NCBI GenBank assembly: GCA_964036195.1
Contig: OZ038458.1
Location: 2,790,001-2,854,000 of the forward strand
Direction: 5' to 3'
From: Sphaerolaimus hirsutus
Taxonomy: Eukaryota; Nematoda; Chromadorea; Monhysterida; Sphaerolaimidae
DNA: 64,000 nucleotides
Shown here: piece by piece, positions 60,301 to 64,000 of the stretch
Layout of the letters: each line of letters begins with the position of its first letter
How positions within the stretch are numbered: the first letter of the stretch is position 1
The notes under the pieces: model-generated
The model's database searches: none
What the model was told of the DNA's origin: nothing
What the model saw: the letters and a program-made list of their open reading frames with translations, nothing else
Program-made: the position numbers and the translations under genes

Positions 60301-62714
60301 GGGGGGGGGGGGTCTTTTGGGGTAGTAGCCGAAAATTTTGCCTCGGGATAGATAGATAGCTGAGCGGCCTCCGGGATAGATAGATAGCTGTAGGGTTGGG
60401 ACGATATGACTTTTCGATATCGATATTCGATATTCGATATTTTTTTCTGAAACTCGATATTCGATATCGATACGATATGGAACCTCGATATCGATATTCG
60501 ATATGAAAAAATGGTCGATATTCGATATCGATATTTCGATATTTCGATATTTTGCTTTTCGTATAGCAAGCAGGGCATATCTCATTTGGCATATTGTATT
60601 TCCTTTTCGTCACAAACCCAATTGATCATCTCTCCTGAAAAGTAGATGATACAAATTTAAATGGCTCACAAGATCAAAATGAGAAAATGATTTTAAAATG
60701 TGACAGATGTGGTAATAAAAAGGCCGCCCCCAGCCATGAAATATACCAGCCCTATTTATAGGTGCCATGCCATGGTGCCATTGCTGTTCCCATGGTGTAA
60801 TTAGCTATTAAACACACATATAAGATTTGTGCATTTATACAAGATTTGATGCTGTCGCAAGTGCTGAAACAAAAATACCTGTCATCTGAGAACAAAGTGC
60901 GCGCTTGCTCGCAAAATTTGGTAAATGTGCTTATGAAATCGCCTTCTAAAAGTGCCATTCCTGGCTTATTTGAAGTCAGGCCCAGGGAGGATAGAATATC
61001 GAAAATATCGAAAAAAATGGTCGATATTCGATATCGATATTCGATATTCGATATGAAAAAATAGTCGATATCCGATATTCGATACGATATATCGTCCCAA
61101 CCCTAGATAGCTGGCCGATTTGGGGGGGGGGGGCAGCCCCCCCCCCTAGGAGACCCCTGCCCTACCCTACACTACCACGGAATTTTTAGAATCACACTAC
61201 CGGTTACCGTATTTTTTACGAATTCTACCGTACATATAAATACGATAGTTACTTGAATAATTTCTCCCCCTGAAAATTCCCCGTCTTGAATAATTCCTCC
61301 CCTTGAATAAACCCACATGGGCGAGGCAAACTAATTGCATTGAATACTTCACGCCTTTAGCAATATGATCAATTAGTTGTGTAAAAAATCGTACAAAATT
61401 GCATGTTATTTTGTTAACGACGAATATTTTGTAATATGAGTTATAAAAACATGCTTGAATATTTTGACGAAATAATGATTCCCCCGATATATTTTTCCCT
61501 TAAAAATTCGGATCAAAAAAAATTCCCCAGGGGTTTATTCATGAGAATGCGGTACAACCAAATTTGGCAATGTGCCAGGTGTCTACGGAGACGACGCATC
61601 AGGCTCCGGTGGACTCGTTCTGGGCGCCGGAGGTGCACATGCCAGATTTTTGCCTGCTTTCATGCGCGAGTCTACATACGATTCTGGATTTGTCAGAGGT
61701 GTCAAGAGGACTTATGGCACGCTCGATGCTCTCAGGTGTAGTCTGCATTTTTGCGCATATTTAAAGCTGTTTTTTTAACTGTGTATAAATTTTTTCCAGC
61801 ATCAAGATTGGTCTGTTTTTGCGACGCTACCCGATCGCCAGAATCGTGGCTATCTTTTACGTTGTGAGTGGTTTTTCTAACGTTTTTCTTTATATTGCGT
61901 TACAGTGCTTTCATCATCTTGTTTTTCAGTGCACAGTTTGCCTGACATTTCACGTGTCTTTCTTCATATAAATAAATGGGTCTAGCCTATTATGCATGTA
62001 AACCCATTACGCATCTACATCCGTTATAAACATTATACCCGCAGGGGTAAGAAAGGGGGCAGTTTCCCCACCCCAAACTATTCAGTTATCTATCTATACC
62101 AGAGGAAAAAAATTTTGGTTACTTTTCCCTGAACAGAACCCCCCGAAGCAAATTGCCTAGCTATCTAGCTGTTCGGATCGCTTTTGAGCAATTTTACCCA
62201 AATTTTCACCCAAAGTCGCTAATTTTCATTCTTTTTATAAATTTTCACCTTTAAAATCACTAGGTCATGTGTTTTATTGCATAAATATTTGAGCATGTCT
62301 AGTATTCTTAAATGCGTTCTGATTCTAGATGCATAATGGGTTTAGATGCGTAATGGCACAGGGCCATATCAATATCCAAATGTTCCGATCCCAAATTAAA
62401 AACAGGTCCATTTTGGACCCCGCAACACATGCGCACATAATATTTGTGTTGTCTAAATCACTATATTCTCACAAGTAAAAAAACTTTTAAAAAACTTGTT
62501 AAACTTATTAAACTTGTCAACCGCAATTGCGCAGCTGTTACTACATTCGTGGGTTATGGTAGTTCTACTGACATACACACCGGAAATTCACACGGCTGGG
62601 TGGCCGCCTTCGATCACAGCCCCGGCAGCCAGTGCAGCTGCGGCGAACAGTGAAGTTGGCCCAGTGCCAAGGGATTCTGGCCCGGCCAGAATGCCCCCTT
62701 TGCCCGGTCAGTGA
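51272..62714 (+). CDS. Golgin-84 (Golgin subfamily A member 5)
   Basis: Golgin-84 is a C-terminally anchored coiled-coil tether of cis-Golgi membranes, involved in COPI vesicle capture and Golgi ribbon structure. Sixteen exons keep phase: 51272-51391, 51729 or 51750 to 51877, 52213-52306, 52676-52897, 53286-53392, 54278-54401, 54827-54949, 55138-55241, 55658-55835, 56499-56597, 58178-58276, 58581-58623, 58909-59067, 61579-61735, 61800-61863, 62535-62714. The product is about 670 aa (human about 730). It begins [20 protein letters not shown], has a Ser-rich region, then a long coiled coil with [20 protein letters not shown] and [18 protein letters not shown]. It ends with [20 protein letters not shown] and [16 protein letters not shown], the conserved anchor. 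After the anchor it carries an extra Pro/Ala-rich tail of about 40 residues. The exon 1 donor and exon 2 acceptor are uncertain. Two coding introns are introner-like elements. Confidence 0.92.
51750..51877 (+). CDS. Golgin-84 exon 2
   Basis: Starts after CATTCACAG (or seven codons earlier after CGCACCAG at 51728) and ends CCCAG|GTATGT. Reads [17 protein letters not shown]; Ser/Gln-rich and poorly conserved. Confidence 0.6.
52213..52306 (+). CDS. Golgin-84 exon 3
   Basis: After CGTATCGCAG. Ends with [10 protein letters not shown], equivalent to the DDELLFDFLN motif of vertebrate golgin-84. Donor AAG|GTTGGA. Confidence 0.8.
52676..52897 (+). CDS. Golgin-84 exon 4
   Basis: 74 codons after CCAAAAACAG, phase 0. 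Ser/Gln-rich, then [18 protein letters not shown] at the start of the coiled coil. Donor CAG|GTATGT. Confidence 0.75.
53286..53392 (+). CDS. Golgin-84 exon 5
   Basis: [20 protein letters not shown], the best-conserved part of the coiled coil. Acceptor AAATTCAG, donor ACAG|GTCTCT, phase 2 out. Confidence 0.92.
53702..54090. mobile_element. Truncated TAGGGATGGCCAGCGC hAT-like element
   Basis: The left end TAGGGATGGCCAGCGC and the interior (TTTTTGCGCGCAAG, AATATCCAGCCAATGTGC) match 36579-37292. The right terminus is missing. It lies in golgin-84 intron 5. Confidence 0.6.
54278..54401 (+). CDS. Golgin-84 exon 6
   Basis: After CTGTGTGCAG. Reads [20 protein letters not shown], aligning with ALQTFQERLHEAD in human. 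Donor GAG|GTACGT. Confidence 0.88.
54827..54949 (+). CDS. Golgin-84 exon 7
   Basis: 41 codons after CCCCGTGCAG, heptad-rich ([11 protein letters not shown]), ending ACCGCCGACCAG just before the introner-like intron. Confidence 0.88.
54950..55137 (+). mobile_element. Introner-like element forming golgin-84 intron 7 (188 bp)
   Basis: Exon 7 ends with CCGACCAG. The element begins GTGCCAGTGCCAGATCGTG and ends GGGTCTGGGACTG, and is followed by a second CCGACCAG before exon 8. The intron is therefore the element plus one copy of an exact 8-bp duplication: the element gives the GT and the duplication gives the AG. The arms are inverted (TGTAAAATGCCCTGTCAAATG and its complement). Removal restores [11 protein letters not shown], as expected for golgin-84. 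Confidence 0.9.
55138..55241 (+). CDS. Golgin-84 exon 8
   Basis: [20 protein letters not shown] followed by [10 protein letters not shown], strongly matching the human KLNLE...DYKQKATRILQSKE stretch. Donor GAGAG|GTTGGT, phase 2. Confidence 0.92.
55322..55577. repeat. Diverged CCCGATC-family hAT-like element
   Basis: Left GGGTTCAAATGGGATTGACTTT and right ATCCCGTTCAACCCTA are inverted. Internal CGGGATC words are degraded. It lies in golgin-84 intron 8. Confidence 0.6.
55658..55835 (+). CDS. Golgin-84 exon 9
   Basis: After GTGCGCGCAG, phase 2 in. Ends with [14 protein letters not shown], like SELQDMEAQQ in human. GC-rich compared with neighbouring introns. Confidence 0.88.
55918..56067. mobile_element. 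Short CCCGATC-family hAT-like MITE (150 bp)
   Basis: Starts TAGGGTTCAAACGGGATTG and ends ATCCCGTTTGAACCGTA. The interior is CGGGATCGGGATTG and complement. In golgin-84 intron 9. No clean duplication seen. Confidence 0.75.
56499..56597 (+). CDS. Golgin-84 exon 10
   Basis: 33 codons after CTCTATCGCAG, Gln/Glu-rich coiled coil ([13 protein letters not shown]), donor CAG|GTGCGG. Confidence 0.85.
56720..57162. mobile_element. CCCGATC-family hAT-like MITE with 8-bp TSD
   Basis: AGCGCAAG (56712-56719) and AGCGTAAG (57163-57170) flank the ends TAGGGTTCAAACGGGATCC and CCCGTTTGAACCCTA. It shares the CCAACAGTGTTTTGAGACC core with 14164 and 15088. Golgin-84 intron 10. Confidence 0.88.
57369..57829. repeat. 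TACCGTATTTCCTCGAAATA-family MITE
   Basis: Ends TACCGTATTTCCTCGAAATA and TATTTCGAGGAAATACGGTA, with long G runs. A right-end fragment of the same family is at about 58055-58151, directly before golgin-84 exon 11. Confidence 0.75.
58178..58276 (+). CDS. Golgin-84 exon 11
   Basis: 33 codons after [26 protein letters not shown] corresponds to SRIKDREDEIQKLRNQ. Donor CAG|GTTTTG. Confidence 0.88.
58581..58623 (+). CDS. Golgin-84 exon 12 (43 nt)
   Basis: After AACTCTTAG. Reads [14 protein letters not shown] and leaves phase 1. The Ser-rich linker before the RLHQLTE-like segment is expected here. Confidence 0.7.
58624..58908 (+). mobile_element. Introner-like element forming golgin-84 intron 12 (285 bp)
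   Basis: Starts GTGCACTCTCAGACCCTG directly after CTTCAG and ends GGTGCGGGACTG plus CCCTCAG. The arms are inverted, with two internal GCAAAATGGCAAAC / GTTGCCATTTTGC hairpins. Flanking exons join in phase 1 to give [12 protein letters not shown]. Confidence 0.82.
58909..59067 (+). CDS. Golgin-84 exon 13
   Basis: [20 protein letters not shown] then [12 protein letters not shown], the hallmark C-terminal coiled-coil motif of golgin-84. Donor CCGCAG|GTTGGC is duplicated by the hAT-like insertion eight bases downstream. Confidence 0.93.
59076..59375. mobile_element. GGAAAACGG-family hAT-like MITE next to a splice donor
   Basis: Starts TAGGTTGTCAACAAATTT, ends AAATTTGACACCCTA. Flanks GTTGGCAG (59068-59075) and GTTGGCAC (59376-59383). 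The left duplication is the first eight intron bases after golgin-84 exon 13. Confidence 0.88.
59444..59829. repeat. CCCGATC-family hAT-like element, diverged
   Basis: Starts TAGGGTTCAAAGGGATTGAC and ends GATCCCGTTTGAACCCTA. Contains GTTGTTCACAAATGTCTATAAA, a degraded form of the family core. No duplication seen. Confidence 0.65.
59835..61150. repeat. AGCTATCTATCTATC repeat family in golgin-84 intron 13
   Basis: TATCTGGAGCGATTCTTG near 59847 and its inverse near 60268, and CGGGATAGATAGATAGCTGAGCG near 60350, belong to a dispersed family also seen at about 10020, 12020, 20950, 34140, 50150 and 62090. The 60391 element is inserted into it. Confidence 0.6.
60391..61105. mobile_element. CGATATT-repeat hAT-like element with 8-bp TSD
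   Basis: Perfect duplication GATAGCTG (60383-60390 and 61106-61113). Ends TAGGGTTGGGACGATAT and ATATCGTCCCAACCCTA, each followed by many CGATATTCGATAT words. A fragment of the GGACGTAGCCAG element is inserted in the middle (about 60720-60990). Confidence 0.9.
61579..61735 (+). CDS. Golgin-84 exon 14
   Basis: After AATGTGCCAG. Gly-rich linker, then [20 protein letters not shown], equivalent to the region before the anchor. Donor CTCAG|GTGTAG, phase 2. Confidence 0.85.
61800..61863 (+). CDS. Golgin-84 exon 15
   Basis: After [30 protein letters not shown] is nearly identical to the [21 protein letters not shown] anchor of human golgin-84. Donor GTT|GTGAGT. Confidence 0.95.
62535..62714 (+). 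CDS. Golgin-84 exon 16 and stop
   Basis: After [25 protein letters not shown] closes the membrane anchor; a Pro/Ala/Ser-rich tail of about 40 residues then runs to TGA at 62712. Confidence 0.93.
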   Translation: MLLHSWVMVVLLTYTPEIHTAGWPPSITAPAASAAAANSEVGPVPRDSGPARMPPLPGQ

Positions 62715-63449
62715 GTCCCGACCCGGGTTCGGCACATCGCTCGTTAGTTTGCACTTTTTGCACTTTTTCTTGTGATGGTGGGTTTACTGATATTGAACTT
62801 ATGAGGTTGTACATACTTCTACCCGAGTCCAAACTGCCAAAAACTCGCCAAAAACGTCAAAAACTGAATTTCTCGAACTCGAAATTGCACCTGACTCGTG
62901 ACTGAAGGTTTGAATGTGGAATGACATGTGAGAAAAATATGAAATTTTTTAAACTGAATTTTTCCCGGCTCTCAAGAAAAATTCTTTTACAGACCTTGGC
63001 TCGAGTTTTTGATCAAATGACGAGTTTCGGGCCAATCTTTTTATGCATTGGGTGGTGGCTGCGGTGATTGCTTGGCTGTTTTTTGTGGGAATTGTTGTCA
63101 CTTGATTTCGTTCGCTTGTGCGCCTGGGATGGGGAATTGAGCTACATCGGTAATTATCTTTAAATGGCACCACACACGCTGGATGTCAACTGAATTTCTG
63201 TCAACTAAATTCCTGTCAACTAAATTTGAGTGAAGTATGTTATTTCAGCTTTCCTATCCGATATAGCATGGAGAATTTTATATCATGCCACTTTATTTTC
63301 ATCGTTTCTGTTAAGTGTGATGCTTTTAACATTTTATGTTGTCATTTACTTGACATTGAGTTGACACAATTTCGCGATGTCAGCCAGCGTGTGTTGGTCC
63401 AATGTGGAAACCGTGCTAGGTGTCTTCTCCCACAATACTGAGTGATGTA
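62715..63449 (+). other. Downstream flank of golgin-84
   Basis: Includes the presumed 3' UTR. No AATAAA was noticed after the stop, and no further gene is recognised; only short frames occur. Confidence 0.5.
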
Positions 63450-64000
63450 CAGGGTGCGGCAATTTAGACCTGCGCTCTAGATTTCGAATAACTTGTCACT
63501 GGGTGGTCGGATTAACGTCAAATTTTAGGTCAACATTAACAACTAAATATGAAAGGATCCCTGGAAATATGGCTGCGATAGCTGCACTCGTTCACAAGTT
63601 ATTCATGCAAACTCGTAATTGTCACTTTTCCACCACCTTGTGATATCGTTCAAACGGGATTGACTTCTCGGGATCGGGATCGGATTGTTGTTGTGAGATT
63701 TTTTTCTGATTTTCTTTTCGCAGCTGCATGCCTAAATGCGTGCACGCCCGCCACCAATTCGCTATGCCCATAAGGAAATCGGCGGGCGCTTGCGTAATTG
63801 GTCGTAAAGCTAGGTGGTGGAAAAGTGACGATTACACGTTTCCATGAATAACTTGAGAACGAGTGGAGCTATCGCAGCCATATTTTCAGGGATCCTTTCC
63901 TATTTAGTTGATATTGTTGACCTCAAATTTTACATTAATCCGACCACCCAGTGACAAGTTTTTCGAAACTTAGAGCGCAGGTCTAAATTGCCGCACCCTG
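63450..64000. repeat. Inverted-repeat element ending at the window edge
   Basis: Left CAGGGTGCGGCAATTTAGACC, right GGTCTAAATTGCCGCACCCTG at 63980-64000. The arms are inverted over more than 200 bp (AAAGGATCCCTGGAAATATG and the inverse near 63890). A short CAAACGGGATTGACTTCTCGGG fragment of the CCCGATC family lies at its centre. Confidence 0.85.

Overview
The window is animal (invertebrate) nuclear DNA: spliced genes with GT-AG introns, no operons, and very many short inverted-repeat elements. The host group is uncertain. A secreted protein with two fibronectin type I-like modules and a Pao-type reverse transcriptase with YVDN fit a nematode or other ecdysozoan, but this is weak evidence. All exon models come from reading splice sites, phase continuity and remembered family motifs; nothing was searched.

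Layout. 1-9100: intergenic or intronic repeats, plus an LTR-like remnant near 8240-8900. 9395-9972: exons of an unidentified minus-strand gene. 11730-40118: a minus-strand WDR76-like WD-repeat gene with 14 located exons and at least one not found. Its intron 7 holds a complete, young BEL/Pao LTR retrotransposon (21580-33863) in the opposite orientation, with identical 5-bp target duplications, a 2706-codon Gag-Pol-Env-like frame and a second region with two overlapping long frames. 41619-48042: a small secreted cysteine-containing protein in three exons, with a 5.2-kb intron filled by foldback DNA and a 200-N assembly gap. 51272-62714: a plus-strand golgin-84 (GOLGA5) gene in 16 exons, ending with the conserved C-terminal membrane anchor. 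63450-64000: an inverted-repeat element ending exactly at the window edge.

The most interesting system is a family of about 190-330 bp inverted-repeat elements (termini close to GCCAGTCCCAGACCCTG) whose ends coincide with intron boundaries. Four lie between coding exons or in the 5' UTR of three different genes on both strands, and each supplies GT as its first bases and ends in NCAG. In golgin-84 the intron is the element plus one copy of the 8-bp duplication CCGACCAG, and the reading frame is intact when it is removed. This is the signature of introner elements, transposons that create introns. A second theme is hAT-like MITEs with 8-bp target duplications whose terminal motif is repeated many times inside the element (CCCGATC, GGAAAACGG, CGATATT, AAAAAACG). 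One is only 41 bp long.
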